From NCBI GenBank assembly GCA_021824575.1, contig JAKAKJ010000033.1, forward strand, positions 1-64,000: 64,000 nt of DNA, read 5' to 3'. The notes beneath the pieces are model-generated. The model saw only the letters and a program-made list of their open reading frames with translations. It made no database searches and had not been told where the DNA came from. The first letter of the stretch is position 1, and the number at the start of each line of letters is the position of its first letter. Both the position numbers and the translations under genes were made by a program. This DNA is from Chloroflexota bacterium. Lineage in GTDB: Bacteria > Chloroflexota > Anaerolineae > Anaerolineales > Villigracilaceae. Shown in pieces: positions 42,361-50,734 of the stretch.

Positions 42361-43806
42361 TTATACAAATTTTATTCTTCTGGCCGCGAAAGCCACCATT
42401 CTCAATAATAACATTCCATGCTTCCAGCGCGAAATATTTGTCGAGCCGTAGGTCCGCTCGCGATATCGGATCGGGATATCAACGATTTTGCGGTTGAGTT
42501 TTGCCGCGCCGAAGATGAGATCGTAATCACCGAACGGATCGAACTCGCCGAAATAACTTCGGTTGACGGCGATCATTTCATAGTCTTTGCGCCATAAAAC
42601 TTTTGTGCCGCACAATGTGTCTTTGATGGGCTGACCCAAAATCCACGAAAAGGCAAGACTAAAAAATTTGTTGCCGAGAAAGTTCAAGCCCTGCATGGCT
42701 TCCTTTTCCATCGGGTAAATCAATCGCACACCGTTGATGAATTCGCCTCTGCTGGATCGAAGAGCTTCGTAGAAACGCGGCAGGTCTTCGGGCGGGACGG
42801 TTAAGTCTGCATCCAAAATCATCAACACATCGCCTTTGGCTTCGGCGAAACCGAGTCGCACCGCGTCGGCTTTGCCAATGCCGGTTTGACGGAGCAGCCG
42901 GCTCTTCGTCCCGGGATGAGCCGACATTTCGCGTTCGATGGCCGCGTACGTATCATCGTGCGAATGTCCCTCGACGAAAACAAGCTCCATGTCGCTTCCC
43001 ATTTTGGGAGTCCGCTCGAAGATGGCTTTGATATTTCCGGACTCGTTGCGCGCCGGAATAATCACGGAAATCATTGGCTCTTCACGAAGTGGTTCAGCTT
43101 GCGGTCTTGCAATCACAAAATTTGAAAGTGCAAACTCTTTGAACGGCCAAAGCCGAACGAGAAATTTATTCGCAAAACTGCCAAGTGGCAAAGGCCAAAG
43201 AATTTCATGCCAGCTTCGGATGACATCAAAGCCTGCCAGGTTCAACATGCCGCGCACGTCAATGGGCGTCATCCAATTTTGCGGCAGCATCGGCGCGGCG
43301 AGGTTAAATTGCTGTGCGATCGTCAGTGGAAGCTGCCAAAGCCTGCTATAGAAATTGATAATGACGCGAGTGGACGGAGTACATAAATGACGAATTTGAT
43401 CGAACGCGCATTGGATGTCCCACAGATCATTGACCGTGTCTGAAAAAATGATGGCGTCGAACGTTCCTTCCACGGACGAGAGATCGTGCGCGTCGGCCTG
43501 GATGAAATCCAGCTCTGGATGCTTTTCCCGTCCGCGCCGAATCATCTCGGCGGAAAAATCCACGCCGACGCCGCGCGCCGGATCGAGCGAAGCGAGCAAA
43601 TCGCCCATGCCGCAGCCGATCTCCAGCACGCGCTGTCCCGGGCTGATGAGGAAGCGATAAATCCCGCCAAGCCTGCGATGGTAAAAGCTGCCCCAACCGC
43701 GCCAATTGTCGCGCTTGCGCGCCACATTGTCCCAGTGAGCGATATGGGTCTGCTGATATTTGGATTCCTCATAGCCGATGAAATGATCTTGAGAAGGACT
43801 GTTCAT
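42361..43806 (-). CDS. fused methyltransferase and GT2 glycosyltransferase
   Basis: A 481-residue two-domain protein and the only minus-strand gene of the locus. Residues about 1-230 are a class I methyltransferase: VLEIGCGMGDLLASLDP, VGVDFSAEM, AIIFSDTVNDLWD. Residues about 245-481 are a GT2 transferase: ISVIIPARNESGNI, VEGHSHDDTYAAI, the DxD motif ILDADLTVPP, and YRERTYGSTNISRWKH near the end. Fusion would pair methylation and sugar transfer (perhaps polyprenyl-phosphate sugar synthesis) in one protein. The reading frame runs through the linker without interruption. It lies inverted between two paralogous membrane protein genes. Confidence 0.85.
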   Translation of the reverse strand: MNSPSQDHFIGYEESKYQQTHIAHWDNVARKRDNWRGWGSFYHRRLGGIYRFLISPGQRVLEIGCGMGDLLASLDPARGVGVDFSAEMIRRGREKHPELDFIQADAHDLSSVEGTFDAIIFSDTVNDLWDIQCAFDQIRHLCTPSTRVIINFYSRLWQLPLTIAQQFNLAAPMLPQNWMTPIDVRGMLNLAGFDVIRSWHEILWPLPLGSFANKFLVRLWPFKEFALSNFVIARPQAEPLREEPMISVIIPARNESGNIKAIFERTPKMGSDMELVFVEGHSHDDTYAAIEREMSAHPGTKSRLLRQTGIGKADAVRLGFAEAKGDVLMILDADLTVPPEDLPRFYEALRSSRGEFINGVRLIYPMEKEAMQGLNFLGNKFFSLAFSWILGQPIKDTLCGTKVLWRKDYEMIAVNRSYFGEFDPFGDYDLIFGAAKLNRKIVDIPIRYRERTYGSTNISRWKHGMLLLRMVAFAARRIKFV

Positions 43807-43887
43807 GATCCCTGTAACCGAACTTGAAAATGAACTTTATTTTACGCGTGAACATGGACTCCGAACAGCCCGAAATTCATCTTCGTA

Positions 43888-43893
43888 TATAAT
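43888..43893 (+). promoter_or_regulatory. possible -10 box before the 672-residue gene
   Basis: TATAAT at 43888-43893, 38 nt before the GTG start at 43932. No convincing -35 box. A palindrome TGAATT-GTCG-AATTCA lies at 43905-43920. Confidence 0.4.
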
Positions 43894-43931
43894 CGAACCA
43901 TTCATGAATTGTCGAATTCAGGTGATGTGCC

Positions 43932-45950
43932 GTGTATTGGAATAGAACTGGCAGTATTCTCGATCCGCTAATCTTCATTATTTTGTCCCTTGGCTGGATT
44001 ATCGGCGGCTGGCTTCTGGTTCGCCGCAGTGGACGATTTTCCAAACGCGAACAGCTTGTTGCCGGTATGGCATCCGGCTTGCTGCTTTACATCATGCTTG
44101 GCAATGCCGTTGCTCATTTCCTGCCGTTGTATTTTGCGTTTGCCTTGACGTCCATCTTGATATTGCTCTTCGGTGTTTGGGTATCGAGAAATTTCAAATT
44201 TGCCTGGCCTGAACTAATCGCGCCATCTGTGTATTTTCCAATTGCGGCAATGATGGTAATGACGGGGTTATTCACTTTGATTTTGCGCGGCCTCGGCGTT
44301 GGCGACGATTACGCTCATCTGCCGCTGGTCTCTTCGATGGCCGCCGGGGATTTTCCGCCACATTATTCGCTTCATCCTGAAATCTTTCTTCCGTATCATT
44401 ACGCTCTGGACTTGTTTGCCGCGACCGCGGTTCGAATCGGCGGATTTTTTCCGTGGAGCGCCTGGGACATCAGCCGGGCGTTTGTCCTTTCGTTGACTCT
44501 CACCTGCGCGTGGATATGGTTGCGCCGAATCACGCGCAGCAAAGTCGGGGCTTATCTCGGTTCTGGCCTCATCGCATTTGGGATGGGAACGCGCTGGTTA
44601 TTGGCTCTACTTCCCAAAGCATGGATCGCAAATATTTCTTCGGATATTCAGATCATCGGTTCCTCTGCCGCGACAGGCGATACGCTCGCCAAAGCTCTTT
44701 TCCGCTCGTGGGTAATTGATGGCGGGCCTCCGGTTCCAATTCCGTTTGCATTTGCGAATGGAATTCTCAATCCGTTGACTTACGATTGGGCTGGCGCTGC
44801 CTCCCTGCCTTTGCTTGCCATGATTTTGATCCTCATGATCGCCAGCCGCCGAGCCTTGAGGCCAGTCGGACTTTTATTGCTGGGAGTTGCGATTTTGTCC
44901 CTGGCGCTGAGCGCCGAGCATATTTTTGTCCTGCTGACTGTTGGAGGCGGCCTGGCGGCTTTCATAAATATCCTTCATCTACAAACACCGCCAAGAAAAA
45001 TCCTGGCATCGTTTTCGGGACAATTTCTTTTCGTCGCTCTGATTGCTGCTTTGCTAAGTTTCGTTCAAGGCGGCGTAATAACCGAATTTGTCAGGACGCG
45101 CATCACGGGTCAAGCCGGGGTGACTGCCGCGGGCACAAGCGTATTTTCATTGCGCTGGCCGCCTGTATTCTATGACAGCCATTTTGGAAGCCTGTCCATA
45201 ACGAGCTGGAGGCAACTTATAGTTCTTCTTGCAGAAGGCGGCCCGATTCTCTTTTTGTTCCTGATCGTGATTTACAGAATGAGAAATGATTTTCGACATC
45301 ATCGAACTTTTGAGTTTGGTCTTGGTATCGCTTCATTTCTCAGTGTGATCATTCCTTTATTTGTCAGTTATTATGTGCAGCGCGACATCACGAGATTTAC
45401 TGGATTCGGTCTCGATGCCTGGCTGTTATTGTCCATTCAGCCGCTTTGGAACTTTGTCAGGCGCGGACTTCTTTGGAAAAAGCTGGTGCTCGGATTCGGT
45501 TATGCGGTCACGGTCTTCGGCGGCATCGCCTTGTTCGCTTTACAAGCCACCGCCATCATCTCTCCAGAATCCTCCAGTTTTATTTCCAGCATGGACAGCC
45601 GGATTTCGCAAGCCTATTGGAATCGCCTTACGCCGCAAACGATGGTCTTTGACCCGATTGGCTTTCGCGGACAGACGGTGTTCGGTCGTCTCTCCATTGC
45701 TGCCACCAATGGCTTTACCATGAGCCAATTTGTCCCTTACCTCGCGGCTCCTGATCCACACGCTCTTCAAAAGCTTGGATTTGGTTATATTTATATTGAT
45801 TTGAAATATTGGGAACGCCTCTCGCCGGAATATCAACAGGCGTTAGGCAGCTCATGCGCCAAAGTCATCAAAAGGTTGGAGCGTTATAACAGTGCGACTG
45901 GCGAACTTTCTGACTTCCGTGTTTTGATTGACATCACCAATTGCAAATAA
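43932..45950 (+). CDS. large polytopic membrane protein with acidic DDY loop, copy 2
   Basis: A 672-residue membrane protein starting with GTG. It is the paralogue of the gene at 40276: shared GVGDDYAHLPLVSSMAAGD, FFPWSAWDISRAF, FGMGTRWLLALLPK and the tail FDPIGFRGQTVFGRL, with a PDPHALQKLGFGYIYID end block. Thirteen or so helices plus a soluble extracytoplasmic tail. The acidic DD pair is a plausible GT-C catalytic motif. It precedes the winged-helix gene and has its own possible -10 box. Confidence 0.7.
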   Translation: MYWNRTGSILDPLIFIILSLGWIIGGWLLVRRSGRFSKREQLVAGMASGLLLYIMLGNAVAHFLPLYFAFALTSILILLFGVWVSRNFKFAWPELIAPSVYFPIAAMMVMTGLFTLILRGLGVGDDYAHLPLVSSMAAGDFPPHYSLHPEIFLPYHYALDLFAATAVRIGGFFPWSAWDISRAFVLSLTLTCAWIWLRRITRSKVGAYLGSGLIAFGMGTRWLLALLPKAWIANISSDIQIIGSSAATGDTLAKALFRSWVIDGGPPVPIPFAFANGILNPLTYDWAGAASLPLLAMILILMIASRRALRPVGLLLLGVAILSLALSAEHIFVLLTVGGGLAAFINILHLQTPPRKILASFSGQFLFVALIAALLSFVQGGVITEFVRTRITGQAGVTAAGTSVFSLRWPPVFYDSHFGSLSITSWRQLIVLLAEGGPILFLFLIVIYRMRNDFRHHRTFEFGLGIASFLSVIIPLFVSYYVQRDITRFTGFGLDAWLLLSIQPLWNFVRRGLLWKKLVLGFGYAVTVFGGIALFALQATAIISPESSSFISSMDSRISQAYWNRLTPQTMVFDPIGFRGQTVFGRLSIAATNGFTMSQFVPYLAAPDPHALQKLGFGYIYIDLKYWERLSPEYQQALGSSCAKVIKRLERYNSATGELSDFRVLIDITNCK

Positions 45951-45983
45951 AGGGGGAATACCTGCTCCAGGGTAAGAACATCG

Positions 45984-46005
45984 TGTTATAATTCAGTCGC
46001 TGAAT
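45984..46005 (+). promoter_or_regulatory. extended -10 promoter and operator-like palindrome of the winged-helix gene
   Basis: TG-T-TATAAT (45984-45992) forms an extended -10. From 45991 to 46005 ATTCAGTCGCTGAAT is a palindrome with perfect 6-bp arms that overlaps the -10 box and reaches the likely start of transcription. The same layout occurs before gmd (26511-26529). Autoregulation by the winged-helix protein encoded next is likely. Confidence 0.65.
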
Positions 46006-46013
46006 TTTGAATT

Positions 46014-46493
46014 ATGGAAGATACGCACAACGAAACCATCCGCGAATTGACCCTGCTCGAGCAGGTCGAGAGCGACCCGGATATCAACCAATCTGCCCTT
46101 GCCAACCAGCTTGGAGTCGCGGTTGGAACCGTCAACTGGCACCTCAAACGCTTGATTGCGAAGGGCTATGTCAAAGTCCAGCGCGCGGAGCGGAAAAAGT
46201 TGCGTTACATTATCACGCCCGAAGGTATTGCCTTACGCGCCCGCCTCACAGTGGATTACATCGAACATTCCCTCGACCTTTATCGTAAAACGCGCCAGCG
46301 CGTCAAAGAGCATTTGAATGCGATCCGCGCCGTAGGGATTGATCGCGTCCGCATTGTCGGCGATGGCGACGTAGCGGATATTTGCCGGCTTTCGTGCCTC
46401 GAGCAGGGATTTGCAGTTGTTCAAGACGACGACGCGCCCCGGCTGGAAATCAAGGGCTGGAAAGTCACCTTGAACATGGGAGAACATTCATGA
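46014..46493 (+). CDS. winged-helix regulator of the polysaccharide locus
   Basis: A 159-residue protein. Residues about 8-75 form a winged helix with SALANQLGVAVGTVNWHLKRL as the recognition part and a basic wing (VQRAERKKLRYIIT), similar to EPS-associated MarR-like regulators. Residues about 100-159 form a small alpha/beta extension, VGIDRVRIVGDGDVADICRLSCLEQG, reminiscent of the first half of a Rossmann fold and perhaps a ligand-binding part. The gene heads an operon with an epimerase (4-nt overlap) and GDP-fucose synthase. A palindrome overlaps its own -10 box and the gmd promoter has the same one, so autoregulation plus control of fucose synthesis is a fair hypothesis. Confidence 0.82.
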   Translation: MEDTHNETIRELTLLEQVESDPDINQSALANQLGVAVGTVNWHLKRLIAKGYVKVQRAERKKLRYIITPEGIALRARLTVDYIEHSLDLYRKTRQRVKEHLNAIRAVGIDRVRIVGDGDVADICRLSCLEQGFAVVQDDDAPRLEIKGWKVTLNMGEHS

Positions 46494-47521
46494 ATAATGA
46501 TCGTCACATCTTGATTACCGGAGGCGCGGGCTACATCGGTTCGCTCCTGACCTCGGAACTGCTGAGGGCAAATTATCGCGTTACCGTGGCTGACAGTTTG
46601 CTCTTCGGCGGCGAGTCGCTGGTCCCGTTTTTTCATCATCCCAATTTTCATTTTGTGAAAGCGGACGTGACCGAGCCGCGCGCCGTCAAGGACGCGGTGC
46701 GGAGCGAACATTCGTCAGGCGTGTTGTGGCCGCAACCTGACGCGATCGTTCATCTCGCGGCGATTGTCGGCTTCCCCGCCTGCCAGGCGGTTGGACATCA
46801 GGTGGCGTGGAAGTACAACGTCGAGGCCACGAAAATGGTTTTTGAGCAGGCGTCCGATTTGGGCGTGGGGCGATTCGTGTTTGCGTCCACGTACAGCAAC
46901 TATGGCTTGATGCCCGACGGCAAGCCTGTGACGGAAGAATCACCGCTCAATCCGCAATCGTTGTACGCCGAGACGAAGATTGCCGCGGAAGAATTTTTAC
47001 TTGGGCAAAAAGACGCGCCCTCTGCGCCGCTATTGTTCCGTTTTGCGACGCTTTATGGAATTTCCCCGCGCACGCGCTTTGATTTGATCGTCAATCAATT
47101 CGTGCTGGATGCCTACACCAAGCACCAGTTGCTGATTTATCAGCGCGGCTATTCGCGTTCGTTCGTCCACGTGCGCGATGTGGTGCGCGGCATCATGATG
47201 GGACTCGACGCACCGCAGGAAAAAATCCGCGGGCAGGTTTACAACCTCGGCACGGAAAGTGGCAATTACACCAAGGATCAAATTGTCAATCTTGTGCTGA
47301 AGCGCATGCCCGAAACGACAGTGGAATATAAGGATTTAACTTTCGGCGGCGATATGCGCGATATCACGGTTTCGTTTGCAAAAATCAAACGTGAGCTTGG
47401 TTTTGAAACAACGCTGGATGTTGATGATGGCATTCGGGAGTTGTTGTTTGCCATGAAGACTGGTTTGATACGCAATCCGCTCGATCAGCGTTATCGCAAT
47501 GCCCAATTCATTGTTCAATAA
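46490..47521 (+). CDS. NAD-dependent sugar epimerase/dehydratase
   Basis: A 343-residue extended SDR enzyme. I chose the ATG at 46490, which overlaps the regulator stop by 4 nt; the ORF track start at 46382 is inside the regulator. The NAD motif is ILITGGAGYIGSLL; the catalytic Ser and Tyr-Lys are in FASTYSNYG and YAETKIAAE. Typical late block: QVYNLGTESGNYTKDQI. It is not a clear GalE, RmlB or UGE4; a nucleotide-sugar epimerase/reductase is the safest call. It precedes fcl by 12 nt. Confidence 0.85.
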   Translation: MNNDRHILITGGAGYIGSLLTSELLRANYRVTVADSLLFGGESLVPFFHHPNFHFVKADVTEPRAVKDAVRSEHSSGVLWPQPDAIVHLAAIVGFPACQAVGHQVAWKYNVEATKMVFEQASDLGVGRFVFASTYSNYGLMPDGKPVTEESPLNPQSLYAETKIAAEEFLLGQKDAPSAPLLFRFATLYGISPRTRFDLIVNQFVLDAYTKHQLLIYQRGYSRSFVHVRDVVRGIMMGLDAPQEKIRGQVYNLGTESGNYTKDQIVNLVLKRMPETTVEYKDLTFGGDMRDITVSFAKIKRELGFETTLDVDDGIRELLFAMKTGLIRNPLDQRYRNAQFIVQ

Positions 47522-47533
47522 TGGAGTTGATAT

Positions 47534-48505
47534 ATGACAGAAAATTTTTGGCAAGGCAAGCGTGTGATTCTGACCGGCGGGGCGGGCTTCCTGGGTTCGT
47601 TTGTCACCGAGAAGCTCAAAAAGCGCGGCGCAACAGATATTTTTATCCCGCATATTGAAAACTATAATCTTGTTGACCCAAATGATATTCGCCGCTTGTA
47701 CAGTGATGCATTAAAAAATATTGATCCTCAAAACGTCATCATTATTCACCTCGCTGCGAACGTGGGCGGAATTGGCGCAAACCGCGAACATCCTGCGGAA
47801 TTTTTCTATGACAATCTGATGATGGGTGTGGAATTGATGCACCAGGCATATAAGAATGGCGTTGGAAAATTTGTCGCAATCGGTACAGTGTGCGCTTATC
47901 CAAAGTTCACGCCAGTGCCATTCAAGGAAGAAGATTTGTGGATCGGATATCCCGAAGAGACGAACGCGCCGTACGGTCTCGCCAAGAAAATGATGCTGGT
48001 GCAGGCGCAGGCATATCGTCAGCAATATGGATTTAATGCAATCTTCCTGTTGCCTGTGAATCTTTATGGCCCGCGCGATAACTTCAACTTGCAGACATCG
48101 CACGTGATTCCCGCGCTGATTCGCAAAGCAGTCGAAGCGACGGAGCGCGGCGACAAGGAATTGGCCGTCTGGGGTGATGGGTCGCCAACGCGCGAATTTT
48201 TATATGTCGAAGATGCTGCGGATGGAATCGTCACCGCCGCGGAAAAATATAACGGCTCCGAGCCGGTCAACCTTGGATCGGGCTACGAGATTTCGATCAA
48301 GAATCTAGCCGAGATGATCGTCCGTCAGACGGGATTTAGCGGAAAGCTCGTCTGGCAGACCGACAAACCAAACGGCCAGCCGCGCCGAGGTCTGGATGTG
48401 ACGCGGGCAAAGGAATATTTCGGCTGGAGCGCGCACGTCCCGTTCGAAGAAGGGATGCGGCACACCATCGAATGGTTCAAAGAGAATCGTTCAAAGATCA
48501 AGTGA
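47534..48505 (+). CDS. fcl: GDP-L-fucose synthase
   Basis: A 323-residue bifunctional 3,5-epimerase/4-reductase that turns GDP-4-keto-6-deoxymannose (from Gmd) into GDP-L-fucose with NADPH. Family blocks: [53 protein letters not shown] (catalytic Tyr-Lys) and [19 protein letters not shown]. The N-terminal [14 protein letters not shown] is the nucleotide site. Its partner gmd is at 26550. It lies in the regulator-headed operon, followed 3 nt later by the ABC transporter permease. Confidence 0.93.
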   Translation: MTENFWQGKRVILTGGAGFLGSFVTEKLKKRGATDIFIPHIENYNLVDPNDIRRLYSDALKNIDPQNVIIIHLAANVGGIGANREHPAEFFYDNLMMGVELMHQAYKNGVGKFVAIGTVCAYPKFTPVPFKEEDLWIGYPEETNAPYGLAKKMMLVQAQAYRQQYGFNAIFLLPVNLYGPRDNFNLQTSHVIPALIRKAVEATERGDKELAVWGDGSPTREFLYVEDAADGIVTAAEKYNGSEPVNLGSGYEISIKNLAEMIVRQTGFSGKLVWQTDKPNGQPRRGLDVTRAKEYFGWSAHVPFEEGMRHTIEWFKENRSKIK

Positions 48506-48508
48506 GTT

Positions 48509-49357
48509 ATGGCAAAGTCAATTGAGTTGATTCATCAACCGGAAACAATTTATATCAAACCGTCGAGCGGACTGGCGGCGCTCAACCTGCGTGATCTTTG
48601 GACTTATCGTGAGCTGGTCTTCTTCATGATCTGGCGCGATATCAAAGTCCGTTATAAACAAACGATGCTTGGCGCGGCCTGGGCTGTGATTCAACCTGTG
48701 CTTACGATGCTGGTGTTCAACTTTGTGTTTGGCACGGTTGCCAAAGTCCCGACTGAGGGCATTCCATATCCGATCTTTTCGTACACTGCGCTTCTGCCGT
48801 GGGGGCTCTTCACCACTGCGCTCAATACCGCCAGCCGTTCGTTGACATCCAATACAAGCATGGTGACGAAGATTTATTTCCCGCGGCTGGTCCTGCCGCT
48901 GGCGTCGGTGCTTGGCGGATTGGTGGACTTCACCATCGCGTTCATGATCCTGATCGTTATGATGATCTACTACAAAGTGACGCCTACCGCTGCCATCTGG
49001 ACTTTGCCGCTGTTCCTGATTCTGACAATCGTCACCGCGCTGGGAGTTGCACTGTGGCTTTCAGCGATCAATGTTCAATACCGTGACGTGAACTATGTGC
49101 TTCCGTTTCTAACGCAGTTCTGGCTGTTCCTCACGCCGGTTGCTTATTCAGCGAAGATCATTTCAGCCAAATGGCAGATCGTTTATTCGCTTAACCCGAT
49201 GGCTGGCGTGGTGAACGGATTTCGCTGGGCATTGCTTGGGACGAATACCGGACCAAATTTGAACATGGCTATTTCAATTGCCATTTCCCTGACCTTCCTC
49301 ATCAGCGGCCTGTTCTATTTCCGTTCGATGGAACGAACTTTTGCGGATACGATCTAA
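48509..49357 (+). CDS. wzm: polysaccharide ABC transporter permease (Wzm/TagG type)
   Basis: A 282-residue ABC-2 permease with six helices. The amphipathic N-terminus, WRDIKVRYKQTMLGAAWAVIQPVLTMLVF and the second-half blocks AINVQYRDVNYVLPF and LNPMAGVVNGFRWALLG are diagnostic for O-antigen or teichoic-acid exporters. It forms a channel with the ATPase encoded next, with which it overlaps by one base (TAATG). It likely exports a lipid-linked polysaccharide across the cytoplasmic membrane. Confidence 0.93.
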   Translation: MAKSIELIHQPETIYIKPSSGLAALNLRDLWTYRELVFFMIWRDIKVRYKQTMLGAAWAVIQPVLTMLVFNFVFGTVAKVPTEGIPYPIFSYTALLPWGLFTTALNTASRSLTSNTSMVTKIYFPRLVLPLASVLGGLVDFTIAFMILIVMMIYYKVTPTAAIWTLPLFLILTIVTALGVALWLSAINVQYRDVNYVLPFLTQFWLFLTPVAYSAKIISAKWQIVYSLNPMAGVVNGFRWALLGTNTGPNLNMAISIAISLTFLISGLFYFRSMERTFADTI

Positions 49358-50649
49358 TGACCATCGCAGTTCGTGTTGACCATCTCAGCAAACGTTACAG
49401 GATCGGCGCATCGCAAACCAGGTTCCGCTATGGGATGTTCCGCGACGTTCTGGTTGACGTGGCAATGACGCCCGTTCGCATTTTGAGGTCCATGCAGGGT
49501 AAATCCATGCGCGGCGCTGACGCAACGTCGTTCATCTGGGCACTCGATGATGTTTCATTTGATGTCGAAGAGGGCAAAGTGCTTGGCATCGTTGGACGCA
49601 ACGGCGCAGGCAAAAGCACATTGCTTAAAGTTTTGTCGCGCGTCACCGAGCCGACAAAAGGAACGGTCGCTGTTCGCGGCCGCGTCGGCTCACTTCTCGA
49701 AGTGGGAACCGGTTTTCATCCCGAATTGACCGGGCGGGAAAATATTTATCTCAATGGCGCGGTCCTCGGCATGAAGCGCTCCGAGATTGACCGCAAGTTC
49801 GATGAGATCGTGGATTTTTCCGAAGTCGCCCAGTTCATTGATACGCCGGTCAAGCGTTATTCGTCCGGCATGTATTTGCGCCTGGCATTCGCGGTCGCCG
49901 CGCATCTCGAACCGGAAATCCTTGTGGTGGATGAAGTTCTCGCGGTCGGCGACGCGGAATTCCAGAAAAAATGCCTCGGCAAAATGGGTGACGTCGCACA
50001 GCAAGGCCGGACCGTTTTATTCGTCAGCCACAACATGTCCGCGATTCTGCGTCTCACACAGGAAGCCATCGTTTTGAAAAGAGGACGGCTCATCAAACGC
50101 GGACCCACGCAGGAAGCCGTGGACTTTTATTTGTCGTCGGGGCAGGCCGAGACCGGGGAGCGGATTTGGGAAACCGATGAAATTCCCGCGAGCGCCGCGC
50201 CGTTCAAACCGATCGCGCTACGTCTCAAAGATCAGCGGGGCAAGGTCGTGGACACCGTCCGTTCGACGGAACCGGTCACGTTGGAATGGGAATATCAACT
50301 TGACATGCCGGTCACCGGTTTGCGCGTGGGCATGTATCTCAGCACGATGCGCGGCGAATATGTTTTCACCGCCTTCGACACGGATGATGCGGAGCGCTTC
50401 GAAAGATTCAGCGCACGCAAAGCTGGTCGTTATATCAGCCGCTGTGTCGTCCCCGCGGATTTTTTCAACGAGGGCCGCTATTCGCTTGGTGTGAATGCCA
50501 GTTCGTTTGGCGTACGCCGCTATTTTATGGACGAGAACGCGTTGTCATTCAACGTGGACATTTCCGGTGCGCCCGGCACGCATTGGCCTGAGATGCGTCA
50601 GGGTCCCGTCCGCCCGCGGCTCGATTGGAAGATTGAGAAGATAGATTAA
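49357..50649 (+). CDS. wzt: polysaccharide ABC transporter ATPase with C-terminal sugar-binding domain (Wzt type)
   Basis: A 430-residue protein. Residues about 1-250 form the ATPase: Walker A GIVGRNGAGKSTLLK, Q-loop region around GSLLEVGTGFHPELTGREN, signature YSSGMYLRL, Walker B EILVVDEVLAVGD, and the switch His in LFVSHNMS. Residues about 265-430 form a beta-sandwich typical of Wzt C-terminal domains, which bind the finished, end-capped polysaccharide chain. An N-terminal extension of about 40 residues before the first strand is as in Wzt proteins. It pairs with the permease above. Confidence 0.93.
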   Translation: MTIAVRVDHLSKRYRIGASQTRFRYGMFRDVLVDVAMTPVRILRSMQGKSMRGADATSFIWALDDVSFDVEEGKVLGIVGRNGAGKSTLLKVLSRVTEPTKGTVAVRGRVGSLLEVGTGFHPELTGRENIYLNGAVLGMKRSEIDRKFDEIVDFSEVAQFIDTPVKRYSSGMYLRLAFAVAAHLEPEILVVDEVLAVGDAEFQKKCLGKMGDVAQQGRTVLFVSHNMSAILRLTQEAIVLKRGRLIKRGPTQEAVDFYLSSGQAETGERIWETDEIPASAAPFKPIALRLKDQRGKVVDTVRSTEPVTLEWEYQLDMPVTGLRVGMYLSTMRGEYVFTAFDTDDAERFERFSARKAGRYISRCVVPADFFNEGRYSLGVNASSFGVRRYFMDENALSFNVDISGAPGTHWPEMRQGPVRPRLDWKIEKID

Positions 50650-50655
50650 GGGATT

Positions 50656-50724
50656 AACCGCGAAGGCGCGAAGGGCGCTAAGAAAACTTCTTAAGGCCTT
50701 TGCATTCTTGGCGACTTCGCTGTT
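50656..50724. repeat. palindromic dispersed repeat B, copy 2
   Basis: AACCGCGAAG (50656-50665) and CTTCGCTGTT (50715-50724) form imperfect inverted ends of a 69-bp element related to 23677-23747. It fills the gap between wzt and the next gene. Confidence 0.65.
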
Positions 50725-50734
50725 CAAATATTTC

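Noticed and set aside
42361-43806. Two separate genes instead of a fusion
   Set aside because: The frame is continuous from the methyltransferase through the linker into the GT2 domain, and no ribosome site or stop lies at the joint.
43905-43920. Palindrome TGAATT-GTCG-AATTCA before the 672-residue membrane protein
   Set aside because: The arms are in the opposite order from the gmd/regulator palindrome, so I do not count it as the same operator.
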